Below are positions 29,041 through 37,954 of a stretch of 46,974 bases of DNA, one piece after another. The stretch's first letter is position 1, and every line of letters begins with the position of its first letter. The stretch lies in contig CALQLA020000040.1 of the NCBI GenBank assembly GCA_943331295.2, forward strand, positions 1 to 46,974, written 5' to 3'. A model generated the notes under the pieces. The model was not told the origin of the DNA and did not search any database. It saw nothing but the letters and a program-made list of their open reading frames with translations. The DNA is from Bordetella parapertussis (GTDB lineage Bacteria; Pseudomonadota; Gammaproteobacteria; Burkholderiales; Casimicrobiaceae). Made by a program: the position numbers and the translations under genes.

Positions 29041-29086
29041 GCACTGTTCTGGTTCGCGCGATGTCTTTTTGCACCAAACAGGCACA
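29041..29086 (-). promoter_or_regulatory. Pair of NtrC-like enhancer sites upstream of glnA
   Basis: Site 1, 29041-29055, reads GCACTGTTCTGGTTC. Site 2, 29070-29086, reads TGCACCAAACAGGCACA. Consensus is TGCACCA-N3-TGGTGCA; each site has one good half and one weak half. Their centres are 30 bp apart (three helical turns) and about 107 and 137 bp upstream of the predicted start, close to the -108/-140 pair of E. coli glnAp2. Confidence 0.62.
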
Positions 29087-29174
29087 AACCTTCGCCGCAG
29101 TCCCATTCGCCGATCCGGACTGCACCATTATTGCATAGCGCGCGTCCTTCCCGGCACGGGGCATCGGGGCGGGA

Positions 29175-30035
29175 TCAGACGTAGAAGAGGTACAGGCGGT
29201 AGCCGGCCTGCGTGGTCGCGCTGGCGTCGATGAAGAGCTTCACGGCCACCTCGGCGTTGCCCGGGATGCCGGCAGCGAGATCGGCCGTGCCACCCGCGTA
29301 GTCGGAAGGTGCAAGCGCCCGCCGGACCACCACCTGGTCCGACGCGTCGGTCAGCGTCAGCTCGATGTGCGGATAGGCGACGGTCATCGCCGACCGGTTG
29401 CGCAGCGTCGCGGTGAGGATCAGCAGCCCCTTGTGCGCGAGATCGGCCTGCAGGTCGGACGCCGTGATCGCGAGCTCCACGATATCCTGCGGGGCCCCGA
29501 CGCGACACCCGGCCAGCGCGCAGGCGCGCGCGAGCGCCGGCGCCGCCGCCGGCCAACGGGCCGCGATCGCGTCACGGAAATGGAAGGCCGCCTGCCCGAT
29601 GAGGAGGAGCGCGAGCAGCGGCACGCCCACGCCATAGAAGAGCGCCATCGTCCGCCAGTAGGCCTCGCGCGGGTCGTAGGCGGGCTTGGCCGGAGCGGGC
29701 GAGGCTGCCGGCTCGGGTGCCGGCGGGGGCTCGGGCCGGGGCTCCTGCGCACCGAACGTCGGCTCGATCCTGTCATCGGCCGCGGCCGGAGGCGGCGGGT
29801 CGAGCGCCTGCGCCCGCCGCAGCGTCATCGTCGGCCGGCTCAGCAGCGATTCATCGAATTCGTCGTCGTCGGCGGCGGGGGCCAAGGGCGCCAGCGACAC
29901 CAGATGGGCGACGCCGTCGAACACCGTGCGGCAATGACCGCAGCGGACCTGCCCCGCGCGCATCTCGAGTTGCGCGGCCGTCACACGGAACACGGTGCGG
30001 CAACTCGGGCAGCGGGTGAATTGTTCGTCGGCCAT
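29175..30035 (-). CDS. Zinc-ribbon and DUF3426 membrane protein
   Basis: 286 residues. The N-terminal zinc ribbon has C9-x2-C12 and C32-x2-C35 (CPSC, CGHC; MJ0042-type). A Pro-rich linker follows, then one membrane helix near 131-150 (GVGVPLLALLLIGQAAF) and a C-terminal DUF3426 domain, likely periplasmic, with beta-rich repeats (LILTATLRNRSAMTVAYPHIEL). Function unknown; betaproteobacteria usually carry it right after prmA, as here (45-bp gap). ATG 30035. Confidence 0.88.
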   Translation of the reverse strand: MADEQFTRCPSCRTVFRVTAAQLEMRAGQVRCGHCRTVFDGVAHLVSLAPLAPAADDDEFDESLLSRPTMTLRRAQALDPPPPAAADDRIEPTFGAQEPRPEPPPAPEPAASPAPAKPAYDPREAYWRTMALFYGVGVPLLALLLIGQAAFHFRDAIAARWPAAAPALARACALAGCRVGAPQDIVELAITASDLQADLAHKGLLILTATLRNRSAMTVAYPHIELTLTDASDQVVVRRALAPSDYAGGTADLAAGIPGNAEVAVKLFIDASATTQAGYRLYLFYV

Positions 30036-30080
30036 CGCGCAAAGCGCCTGAGGATCGGGCAGGGTCGGGGGAGCGGCGGT

Positions 30081-31019
30081 TCAGGGCGCCGCACCGCCGG
30101 CGCGGCGCGTTCCGGCCAACGCCACCCAGTCGCCGTCACGCTCCCTTGTGCCTATGGTAAACCACGGCGCGTAGGCCTCGGCGACCCACGCTGCCTGGGG
30201 CGCGAGAATCCCGGACAGCACGATCCGGCCGCCGGGCTTCGCCTGTCCTGCCAGGAGCGGGGCGAGCAGCACCAGCGGGTTGGCGAGGATGTTCGCGACG
30301 ACCACGTCGAATCCGGCGGCCGGCGGCGGCGCGCCGGCGTCGGGCAGCGCGAACGTCGCCTCCACGCCGTTGCGCCGCGCGTTGTCGCGGCTGGCGAAGA
30401 TAGCCTGCGGATCGACGTCGATGCCGACCGCCGCGCCCGCGCCGAGCCGCATCGCGGCGATGGCGAGGATGCCGGAACCGCAGCCGTAGTCGAGCACGCG
30501 CTCCCCGCCCTTCACTTCGGCGGCAAGCCACGCGAGGCACAGGCGCGTGGTCGGATGCGACCCGGTCCCGAATGCGAGGCCGGGGTCGAGCGTGAGGTTC
30601 AGCGCGCCGGGGTCGGGCGGCGCGCACCAGGACGGCACGATCCACAGCCGCGGCGCCACCTCGATCGGCGCGAACTGCGCCTGCGTGGCGCGCACCCAGT
30701 CCTGCTCGGGCACCGGGAAAGTCTCGTGCAGCGGCACGGCCTGCCCGAGATCCTCCGCGGCGGCCGCCAGCACCGCATCGGTGTCGGTCCCGGCGGCGAA
30801 CAGCGTGGTGAGCCGGTTGACGGGCCAGCGGCCGTCGGACGGCTCGCCGGGTTCCCCGTACAGCGGCGTTTCGGCGTCGGTTCCGGCGGCAGGGTCGGCG
30901 ACGTCCACCGACAACGCGCCGGCGGCGAGCAGGGCGTCGGACCAGGCGTCGGCATCCGCCGCGGTGGTGTCGAAATGCAGCGCGATATAGGTAAACGGCG
31001 TGGCCAGCTGGGAGGTCAA
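30081..31019 (-). CDS. prmA: Ribosomal protein L11 methyltransferase PrmA
   Basis: 312 residues (E. coli 293). Hallmarks are LDPGLAFGTGSHPTT, the SAM motif LDYGCGSGILAIAA, and NILANPLVLLAPLL. It trimethylates L11. No ATG or GTG fits; TTG 31019 is preceded by AGGGA at good spacing and followed by the conserved FTYIALHFD. An uninterrupted frame runs on upstream through accC in another reading frame, and that is not a fusion. 86 bp after accC. Confidence 0.93.
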   Translation of the reverse strand: MTSQLATPFTYIALHFDTTAADADAWSDALLAAGALSVDVADPAAGTDAETPLYGEPGEPSDGRWPVNRLTTLFAAGTDTDAVLAAAAEDLGQAVPLHETFPVPEQDWVRATQAQFAPIEVAPRLWIVPSWCAPPDPGALNLTLDPGLAFGTGSHPTTRLCLAWLAAEVKGGERVLDYGCGSGILAIAAMRLGAGAAVGIDVDPQAIFASRDNARRNGVEATFALPDAGAPPPAAGFDVVVANILANPLVLLAPLLAGQAKPGGRIVLSGILAPQAAWVAEAYAPWFTIGTRERDGDWVALAGTRRAGGAAP

Positions 31020-31105
31020 GGGCGGGTTCCCTGCGCCGTCTTCGGCGGATTTCGGGGCAATGTCGATCGCGGCGCCGGCGGCTCGCGGCCGCGGGCCTGA
31101 AGCGG

Positions 31106-32485
31106 TCAGGCGGCCTGCTTGCGCTTCGCGAGCCGTTCCTCGAGGTAGTGGATCGACGTGCCCCCGCGCAGGAACTTGTCGTCGAGCAGCAGCTCCTGGT
31201 GCAGCGGGATGTTGGTCTTGATGCCTTCGACGATCATCTCGGACAGCGCGACGCGCATCCGGGCGATCGCCTGCTCGCGCGTGTCGCCGTACGCGATGAC
31301 CTTGCCGATCATCGAGTCGTAGTAGGGCGGCACGAAGTAGTTCTGGTAGACGTGCGAATCGACGCGGATGCCCGGTCCGCCCGGCGCGTGGTACGACGTG
31401 ATCTTGCCCGGCGAGGGCACGAAGGTGTACGGATCCTCGGCGTTGATCCGGCATTCGATCGCGTGGCCGCGGCGCACCACGTCGCGCTGCCGGAAGCGCA
31501 GCTTCTGCCCGGCCGCGACGCGGATCTGCTCCTGCACGATGTCGACGCCGGTGATGAGCTCGGTGACCGGGTGCTCGACCTGCACCCGCGTGTTCATCTC
31601 GATGAAGAAGAATTCCTCGTTCTCGTACAGGAACTCGAACGTGCCCGCGCCGCGGTAGCCGATCTTGCGGCAGGCCTCGGCGCAGCGCTCGCCGATGCGC
31701 GCCAGCGCGCGGGCGGGGATGCCGGGCGCCGGCGCCTCCTCGATGATCTTCTGGTGCCGCCGCTGCATCGAGCAGTCGCGCTCGAACAGGTAGACCGCGT
31801 TCTTGTACTCGTCGGCCAGCACCTGGATCTCGATGTGGCGCGGCGTGGTGAGGAATTTCTCCATGTACACGGTCGGGTTGCCGAACGCCGCCTGCGCCTC
31901 GTTGCGCGTCAAGGACACCGCCGACGGCAGCGCCGCCTCGGTGTGGACGACGCGCATCCCGCGTCCGCCGCCGCCGCCGGCGGCCTTGATGATCACGGGG
32001 TAGCCGGTGACCCGGGCCATCCGGACGACTTCCTTCGGGTCCTCGGGCAGCGCGCCCTCCGACCCGGGGACGCACGGGACGCCGGCCTTCACCATCGCCG
32101 CCTTGGCGCTCACCTTGTCGCCCATCAGCCGGATCGTGTCGGGCCGCGGCCCGATGAAGACGAAACCCGAGCGCTCGACCTTTTCCGCGAAGTCGGCGTT
32201 CTCGGACAGGAATCCATAGCCGGGATGGATCGCCTGCGCGTCGGTCACCTCGGCCGCCGCGATGATCGCGGGGATGTTGAGGTAGCTCTGCGCCGACGCG
32301 GCGGGACCGATGCAGACCGACTCGTCCGCCAGCCGGACGTACTTGGCGTCGCGGTCGGCCTCGGAATGCACCATCACCGTCTTGATCCCCAACTCCCGGC
32401 ACGCGCGCTGGATGCGCAGCGCGATCTCGCCGCGGTTGGCGATCAGGATCTTCTCGAACAGCTGGTTGGGGTTCTTGGCGGGCAC
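31106..32485 (-). CDS. accC: Acetyl-CoA carboxylase, biotin carboxylase subunit
   Basis: 459 residues. Biotin-carboxylase N domain ([18 protein letters not shown]), ATP-grasp domain with the Gly-rich loop [13 protein letters not shown], metal-site [14 protein letters not shown] and the C-terminal domain. It carboxylates the biotin on AccB, the first step of fatty-acid synthesis. Start is GTG 32485 (about 9 residues before [10 protein letters not shown]); the ribosome site is poor, so coupling to accB, 81 bp upstream, is possible. Operon order accB-accC-prmA. Confidence 0.96.
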   Translation of the reverse strand: MPAKNPNQLFEKILIANRGEIALRIQRACRELGIKTVMVHSEADRDAKYVRLADESVCIGPAASAQSYLNIPAIIAAAEVTDAQAIHPGYGFLSENADFAEKVERSGFVFIGPRPDTIRLMGDKVSAKAAMVKAGVPCVPGSEGALPEDPKEVVRMARVTGYPVIIKAAGGGGGRGMRVVHTEAALPSAVSLTRNEAQAAFGNPTVYMEKFLTTPRHIEIQVLADEYKNAVYLFERDCSMQRRHQKIIEEAPAPGIPARALARIGERCAEACRKIGYRGAGTFEFLYENEEFFFIEMNTRVQVEHPVTELITGVDIVQEQIRVAAGQKLRFRQRDVVRRGHAIECRINAEDPYTFVPSPGKITSYHAPGGPGIRVDSHVYQNYFVPPYYDSMIGKVIAYGDTREQAIARMRVALSEMIVEGIKTNIPLHQELLLDDKFLRGGTSIHYLEERLAKRKQAA

Positions 32486-32566
32486 GCGGGGCGGCTTCGG
32501 AGTCGGGGACGGTCGGGACGCGCCGGCTTGGGGCCGCCGGCGCGGAACGCGGCGGCGGGTGCCGCG

Positions 32567-33016
<450 letters not shown>

Positions 33017-33162
33017 CGGGTCACCCCTTTCGCCGGCATGCGGCACGGCATCGAGTCGACGGGAGAGACCGGCGCAAGTGGGCCGGGGCGGAGGGAATTG
33101 GAACGGTATTCGGGGTGGCTGGCATTGACGGCAAAGCCTCCCTTGCGGTTTCAAGTGCCGGG

Positions 33163-33192
33163 AGTTTGCCGCAGAAGCCGGCAGTTTGTCCA
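33163..33192 (-). promoter_or_regulatory. Weak candidate promoter of accB-accC
   Basis: On the minus strand TGGACA (33187-33192), an 18-bp spacer and CAAACT (33163-33168) form a loose sigma-70-like pair about 150 bp before accB. AGTTTG occurs twice on the plus strand in this stretch. The rest of 33017-33268 shows no gene. Confidence 0.25.
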
Positions 33193-33268
33193 GCGATCGC
33201 GTAGCTTGACAGATCCGGCGCGAAGGGGGACGGCCCCAAGCAAGTGCCTGGCGCAACGCAGGAAGAAC

Positions 33269-33805
33269 TTAGATCAATTTGCCGATAATTGACCGCAGTT
33301 GGTCGGCTTTGAGCGGACCTAGCTGCGTCAATGCCACCGTTCCATCGCGCGCGACAACCACCGTGAACGGCAACGCCATCAGCCGGTTGCCGAGCGTTCG
33401 CGACAACTCCATCGCGCCGTAGCCGCCGACCAGGGCGGGATAATTGAGGTCGATCTCGGTCGCGAAACGCTTGACCTTGACGGCATCGTCGACCGCGACG
33501 CCGACGAATTGCAGCCCCCGGGCACCGAATTCGGACTGGGCGCGGACGAACGTGGGCATCTCCTCGCGGCAGGGCACGCACCAAGTCGCCCAGAAATTCA
33601 CGATCAGGAGCTTGCCGCGCCATTGCCCGAGCGACTGGTCCTTGCCTTCGGTGTCCGGCAGCGACAGCGCGAGCAGCGTCGACGCGCTTTCGCCGCCACC
33701 GGCAACGGCACCGCGCCGGTGGAGTCCGTAATAGACACCGCCGCCAAGCGCCGCGATGCCGGCAGCCGCCAGCCCCGCCAACATGCCGCGACGCGTCATC
33801 GCCAT
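33269..33805 (-). CDS. TlpA-like exported thioredoxin
   Basis: 178 residues. The N-terminus has a twin-arginine-like or membrane-anchor segment (TRRGMLAGLAAAGIAALGGG). The AhpC/TSA-Redoxin fold carries the site WATWCVPC (C76, C79) and a cis-Pro near ALPFTVVV. It is probably a periplasmic thiol-disulfide reductase for cytochrome c maturation or similar work. It follows the stand-alone DsbD N-domain by about 67 bp on the same strand, so the two may be partners. ATG 33805 has only a weak ribosome site; ATG 33799 is also possible. Confidence 0.88.
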   Translation of the reverse strand: MAMTRRGMLAGLAAAGIAALGGGVYYGLHRRGAVAGGGESASTLLALSLPDTEGKDQSLGQWRGKLLIVNFWATWCVPCREEMPTFVRAQSEFGARGLQFVGVAVDDAVKVKRFATEIDLNYPALVGGYGAMELSRTLGNRLMALPFTVVVARDGTVALTQLGPLKADQLRSIIGKLI

Positions 33806-33872
33806 CGGGAATCCGCCCGCTGCATGCGCTCGCCAAGGCGTCCAATATCGCGCCCCGAATTGGTGCTGTCCA

Positions 33873-34448
33873 TCATTTGAACCACCCTTTCCTGGCCGGC
33901 GACGCCTCGACCACGGGGCCGGGACCCGCGCCCGTGGCCGGCAGCGCCAGGGCGATCTTCTGGATTTGCGGCGGATAACAGACGCCGGCGTCGGCGCAAC
34001 CCTGCGACTCGGCGACGATGGTCACCGTGGTACCGGGAGCGGCCGCCGCCAGCGGCAGGCGGACGACCACCTCGCCGCGGTAGGTCGCCACCTCGCCGAA
34101 GAACTCGTCGCGCTTGACCACGCCGGGCGGGAGGTCGGATGCGCGCGCCAGCGAACCCGGCATCGCGCTGAACTTCAACTTGTCGCGGTAGAGGTAGTAG
34201 CCGTCGGCCACGGCGAACCGCGCCTCGACGGTGGCGGCGTCGAGCGCGCGGGCGCTGAATGCGAACGCGCGTTCCGCCTCGAGCAGTTTCGGCTGCTGCG
34301 CCGGAACCACCGGCGCGCCGAGGGCAGCCGCCACGAGCAGCACGGACATCAGGGCGGCAGGCGGCAGGCGGCGGACGCGGCTAGGCGTCGCGGCAGGCGG
34401 GCGGGCGGGTTCCGCCGTCGATCCAGGCGAGGTACGGAGAGTGGCCAT
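33873..34448 (-). CDS. Stand-alone DsbD N-terminal (nDsbD) domain protein
   Basis: 191 residues. After a signal or anchor region (LMSVLLVAAALGAPVVPAQ) comes the immunoglobulin-like nDsbD domain with FFGEVATYRGEVVVRLPL and the redox site CADAGVCYPP (C151, C157), matching E. coli CADAGFCYPP. Full DsbD would continue with eight membrane helices and a thioredoxin domain, but here the frame ends after GWFK and the next gene is a separate TlpA-like protein. No remnant of the membrane part is visible. The start at 34448 overlaps the cutA tail by 68 bp; ATG 34349 is possible but leaves no basic n-region in the signal peptide. Confidence 0.82.
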   Translation of the reverse strand: MATLRTSPGSTAEPARPPAATPSRVRRLPPAALMSVLLVAAALGAPVVPAQQPKLLEAERAFAFSARALDAATVEARFAVADGYYLYRDKLKFSAMPGSLARASDLPPGVVKRDEFFGEVATYRGEVVVRLPLAAAAPGTTVTIVAESQGCADAGVCYPPQIQKIALALPATGAGPGPVVEASPARKGWFK

Positions 34449-34721
34449 GGCTTATGGGGACCGCAACGATCTCCGGAAGTTCGTACGGATGCGACTTCAG
34501 GATCGCGGCCTCGACCGCGGCATAGCGGTCGACGCACGTCTTGATCGTCGGGGGACTTCCGGCGCCATTTCGATTTCTCCGCGCCAGTGATACAGTGACT
34601 CCACCGATGCGCCGACGCTGACGCAAGCCGCCTGCCGCCCCTCGACCCGTTCCCGGGCCAACACCCGGGCCGCTCCGGGATCCGGCAGATGGGTCAGCAC
34701 CAGGATCGCCGCGCGCGGCAA
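34381..34721 (-). pseudogene. cutA: Divalent-cation tolerance protein CutA, split by a -1 frameshift
   Basis: The first frame encodes ILVLTHLPDPGAARVLA through YHWRGEIEMAPEVP. The other frame continues TIKTCVDRY, AVEAAILKSHPYELPEIVAV and SPYLAWI. The join lies at a run of five G on the plus strand (34550-34554). One extra C on the coding strand would restore V-P-P-T-I-K and a protein of about 114 residues, the normal CutA length. Start is probably TTG 34721 with GGAGG just before it. Either a real pseudogene or a homopolymer error in the assembly; everything else in the gene looks intact. Confidence 0.82.
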
Positions 34722-34730
34722 GGAGCCTCC

Positions 34731-35132
34731 ATGCGGTTCGTGTACCTGATGATTATACTGGGCTTTCCCCTGCTCGACCTGTACGCGACGCTGACGATCG
34801 CGCGGTGGACGCACATTCCCGTGTGGCTCTGGCTGGGACTGCCCGTCGTTGCCGGCTTCCTGCTGTTGCGCAACGAGCGGTTGGCGTTCCGCGCGCGGAC
34901 GATCGCCGCGATGCACGGCGACGACTCCATGCTGCGCGGGCTGCTCGACAGCGGGCGCAAGGTCCTTGCCGGGCTGCTGCTGCTCCTTCCCGGCGTGATC
35001 AGCGACATCATCGCGCTGGTGCTGCTGGCGCTTCCGCTCAATATCGGCGAGCGCAGCGTCGCTTCCCCGGCCGCCACCGCGGGACGCGCCAGCCGCGCCC
35101 CGCTCGACGGGCAGTACCGCCGGCTGGACTGA
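34731..35132 (+). CDS. fxsA: FxsA family membrane protein
   Basis: 133 residues with two to three membrane helices (FVYLMIILGFPLLDLYATL, IPVWLWLGLPVVAGFLLL, and LLLLLPGVISDIIALVLLAL), the LLLPGVxxDxxAxxLLLP pattern of FxsA. E. coli FxsA eases F-plasmid exclusion of phage T7 when overproduced; its normal role is unclear. AAGGAG stands 6 nt before ATG 34731. Its start is only 9 bp from the divergent cutA start, so its promoter must lie inside cutA. Confidence 0.9.
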   Translation: MRFVYLMIILGFPLLDLYATLTIARWTHIPVWLWLGLPVVAGFLLLRNERLAFRARTIAAMHGDDSMLRGLLDSGRKVLAGLLLLLPGVISDIIALVLLALPLNIGERSVASPAATAGRASRAPLDGQYRRLD

Positions 35133-35148
35133 CTCCCGCCGCTTCGGC

Positions 35149-35178
35149 AGCCCGGGTTGAGTAAGCGAAATCCGGGCG
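35149..35178. repeat. REP-type palindrome (single copy)
   Basis: Reads GCCCGGGTTGAG, then TAAGCGAAATCCGGGC; same family as 9271-9357, with a T in place of C in the right arm. Intergenic, after fxsA. Confidence 0.75.
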
Positions 35179-35192
35179 GGCCGGGCGCAAGC

Positions 35193-35238
35193 GGGGACAG
35201 GCCCCGTTTTCGTCCCGGCGAAACGGGGTCTTGTCCCC
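35193..35238. repeat. Second palindrome type, GGGGACA...TGTCCCC
   Basis: Arms GGGGACAGGCCCCGTTTTCG (35193-35212) and CGAAACGGGGTC with TTGTCCCC (35219-35238) pair over almost their whole length around a 6-nt loop. On the lgt side it may act as terminator. I know near-identical GGGGACAGACCCC palindromes as dispersed elements in many proteobacteria. Confidence 0.75.
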
Positions 35239-35262
35239 CGATTCGAAAACCGGCCGCGACGG

Positions 35263-36078
35263 TCAATACCGGTCCTGCCTGACGGTCGGTTCCGGCTTGG
35301 CGGCGTGACGGTAGGCCCACGCCATCATCGCGACACCCGCGACGACCATCGGCAGCGACAGCCACTGCCCCATCGACAACCCGAATGCCAGCACGCCGAG
35401 GAAGCTGTCCGGCTCGCGCGCGTATTCGGCGATGAAGCGGCAGGCGCCGTAGCCCACGAGGAACAGCCCCGACGCCGCGCCGACCGGTCGCCGCCGCTGC
35501 GTGTAGAGCCACAGCAGCGCGAACAGCAGCAAGCCCTCCAGTCCGAACTGGTAGAGCTGGGACGGGTGCCGCGGCGTCGCGTCGACCTGCGGGAACACCA
35601 TCGCCCACGGCCCGTCGGTCGGCCGCCCCCAGAGCTCGCCGTTGATGAAATTGCCGAGCCGCCCCGCCGCCAGGCCGAGCGGCACCAGCGGCGCGATGAA
35701 GTCGGTGACCTCGAGCCACCGCTTGTCGCGGCGCCGCGCGAACACCCACATCGCGACCAGCACGCCGAGAAAGCCGCCGTGGAAGCTCATGCCGCCGTGC
35801 CAGAGCTGCAGGATCTCGACCGGGTGCCCGAGGTAATACAGCGGCTTGTAGAAGATCACGTAGCCGAGGCGCCCGCCGAGTATCACGCCGATCACGCCAT
35901 AGAACAGCATGTCGTCGACGTCGCGCGGGTGCCAGCCGGTGAGGAGGTTCCGGCGCGCGCGGAGCTTGCCGAGGACGATGAACAGCACGAACCCGACGAG
36001 GTACATGAGGCCGTACCAGCGGATCGCGAGCGGCCCGAGCTGCACGGCGATCGGATCGAATTGCGGATGAACCAGCAT
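35263..36078 (-). CDS. lgt: Prolipoprotein diacylglyceryl transferase
   Basis: 271 residues with about seven membrane helices. Family motifs are present: [13 protein letters not shown] and [16 protein letters not shown] (Lgt signature), and the C-terminal [15 protein letters not shown]. It adds diacylglycerol from phosphatidylglycerol to the lipobox cysteine of prolipoproteins, such as the two putative lipoproteins at 37955 and 38954. Divergent from ilvD. ATG 36078. Confidence 0.96.
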   Translation of the reverse strand: MLVHPQFDPIAVQLGPLAIRWYGLMYLVGFVLFIVLGKLRARRNLLTGWHPRDVDDMLFYGVIGVILGGRLGYVIFYKPLYYLGHPVEILQLWHGGMSFHGGFLGVLVAMWVFARRRDKRWLEVTDFIAPLVPLGLAAGRLGNFINGELWGRPTDGPWAMVFPQVDATPRHPSQLYQFGLEGLLLFALLWLYTQRRRPVGAASGLFLVGYGACRFIAEYAREPDSFLGVLAFGLSMGQWLSLPMVVAGVAMMAWAYRHAAKPEPTVRQDRY

Positions 36079-36108
36079 GGGGGAGAGGTCCGCGGCGTCG
36101 ACGTGCGT

Positions 36109-36114
36109 TAAAAT
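36109..36114 (+). promoter_or_regulatory. -10 like box (TAAAAT) between lgt and ilvD
   Basis: TAAAAT lies about 112 bp before the ilvD ATG, with a second AT-rich string (GATTATAC) 10 bp further on. No clear -35. Confidence 0.3.
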
Positions 36115-36225
36115 CCGGACCAGCGATTATACGAGAGCCCGCGCCGCACCCCTGCCGCGACAGGCATCCGCCCCGGGGGCGCCGGTCGCCGGACCGGGCC
36201 CCATCCCGCCCAAGGAGTCTCCAGC

Positions 36226-37908
36226 ATGTCGAACAACCGCCGCTCGCAGATCATCACCCAGGGCATCGCCCGCTCGCCGAATCGCTCGATGCTGCGCGCG
36301 GTCGGCTTCGGGGACGGCGACTTCGAGAAGCCCATCATCGGCATCGCCAACGGCCACAGCACGATGAACCCCTGCAACGCGGGGCTGCAGCACCTCGTGG
36401 ACCGCGCCGATGCCTCCATCCGCGCCGCCGGCGGCATGCCGCAGACGTTCGGTGTCATCACGGTGACCGACGGCATCAGCATGGGCACCGAGGGAATGAA
36501 GTACTCGCTGGTCTCGCGCGAGGTGATCGCCGACGCCATCGAGACGGCGACGATGAGCCAGAGCATGGACGGTGTTCTCGTCATCGGCGGCTGCGACAAG
36601 AACATGCCCGGCGGGATGATGGCCATCCTGCGGATGAACATCCCCGCGATCTACGTCTACGGCGGCACGATCAAGCCGGGCCACTACAAGGGCCGCGACC
36701 TCACCGTCGTCAGCCCGTTCGAGGCGGTCGGCCAGTACAACGCGGGCAAGATGTCGAAGGAGGACTTCGACGGCATCGAGCGCTGCGCGCTGCCGGGCAC
36801 CGGCGCCTGCGGCGGCATGTTCACGGCGAACACGATGTCGTCCGCGTTCGAGGCGCTCGGGATGAGCCTGCCCTACTCGTCGACGATGGCCAATCCCGAC
36901 GCGGACAAGGCCGACAGCGCCGCGAAGTCGGGCGAGGTGCTGGTGCGCGCGATCGAGAAGCAGATCCTGCCGCGGCAGATCGTCACCCGCCGCTCGATCG
37001 AGAACGCCATCAGCGTCGTGATGGCCGTCGGCGGCTCGACCAACGCAGTGCTGCACTTCCTCGCCATCGCCCACTCGGCCGGCGTCGAATGGACGATCGA
37101 CGACTTCGAGCGCATCCGCCGGCGCGTGCCGGTGCTGTGCGACCTGAAGCCGTCGGGCCGCTACGTGGCGACCGACCTCCACCGCGCCGGCGGCATCCCG
37201 CAGGTGATGAAGATGCTGCTGGTCAACGGCCTGCTGCACGGCGACTGCATGACGATCACCGGCGAGACGATCGCCGAGACGCTGCGCGACGTGCCGGACA
37301 CGCCGCGCGCCGACCAGGACGTGATCCGCCCGTGGTCGAACCCGATGTACGCGCAGGGCCACCTCGCGATCCTGCGCGGCAACCTCGCGCCCGAGGGCTG
37401 CGTCGCCAAGATCACGGGCCTCAAGAACCCGGCGATCACGGGCCCGGCGCGGGTGTTCGATTCGGAGCCCGCGGCGATGGAGGCGATCATGGCCAATGCG
37501 ATCAACTCCGGCGACGTCGTGGTGATCCGCTACGAAGGCCCCGTCGGGGGGCCCGGCATGCGCGAGATGCTCTCGCCCACGTCCGCGCTCGTCGGGCAGG
37601 GCCACGCCGAAGACGTGGGCCTCATCACCGACGGCCGCTTCTCCGGCGGCACGTTCGGCATGGTGGTCGGCCACGTCGCGCCGGAAGCGGCCCGCGGCGG
37701 CAACATCGCGCTGATCGAGGAAGGCGACGCCATCACCATCGACGCGCATACGCTGACGCTGCAACTCAACGTCGCCGACGACGTGCTCGCCGCGCGGCGC
37801 GCGAAGTGGAAGGCGCCGCCGCCCCGCTACACCCGCGGCGTGCTCGCGAAGTACGCGCGCCTCGTGTCGACGGCGAGCAAGGGTGCAGTGACCGACGGTG
37901 ATGCGTGA
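36226..37908 (+). CDS. ilvD: Dihydroxyacid dehydratase
   Basis: 560 residues. Cluster and active-site cysteines are visible: [21 protein letters not shown] (signature 1) and [14 protein letters not shown]. Signature 2 is near the end ([22 protein letters not shown] cut here to key residues DGRFSGG). It makes the 2-oxoacid precursors of valine, isoleucine, leucine and pantothenate. AAGGAG precedes ATG 36226. The pantothenate-pathway relative panE lies 4 kb away but in another transcription unit. Confidence 0.96.
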   Translation: MSNNRRSQIITQGIARSPNRSMLRAVGFGDGDFEKPIIGIANGHSTMNPCNAGLQHLVDRADASIRAAGGMPQTFGVITVTDGISMGTEGMKYSLVSREVIADAIETATMSQSMDGVLVIGGCDKNMPGGMMAILRMNIPAIYVYGGTIKPGHYKGRDLTVVSPFEAVGQYNAGKMSKEDFDGIERCALPGTGACGGMFTANTMSSAFEALGMSLPYSSTMANPDADKADSAAKSGEVLVRAIEKQILPRQIVTRRSIENAISVVMAVGGSTNAVLHFLAIAHSAGVEWTIDDFERIRRRVPVLCDLKPSGRYVATDLHRAGGIPQVMKMLLVNGLLHGDCMTITGETIAETLRDVPDTPRADQDVIRPWSNPMYAQGHLAILRGNLAPEGCVAKITGLKNPAITGPARVFDSEPAAMEAIMANAINSGDVVVIRYEGPVGGPGMREMLSPTSALVGQGHAEDVGLITDGRFSGGTFGMVVGHVAPEAARGGNIALIEEGDAITIDAHTLTLQLNVADDVLAARRAKWKAPPPRYTRGVLAKYARLVSTASKGAVTDGDA

Positions 37909-37954
37909 GCTTCGCGCGCGTGACCGTCGCCCGTTCGATCCCCGCCCGCTGCCC

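Noticed and set aside
34540..34560. Programmed frameshift in cutA
   Set aside because: CutA is not known to use one, and there is no slippery heptamer with a downstream structure that I can see. A lost base in a homopolymer is simpler.
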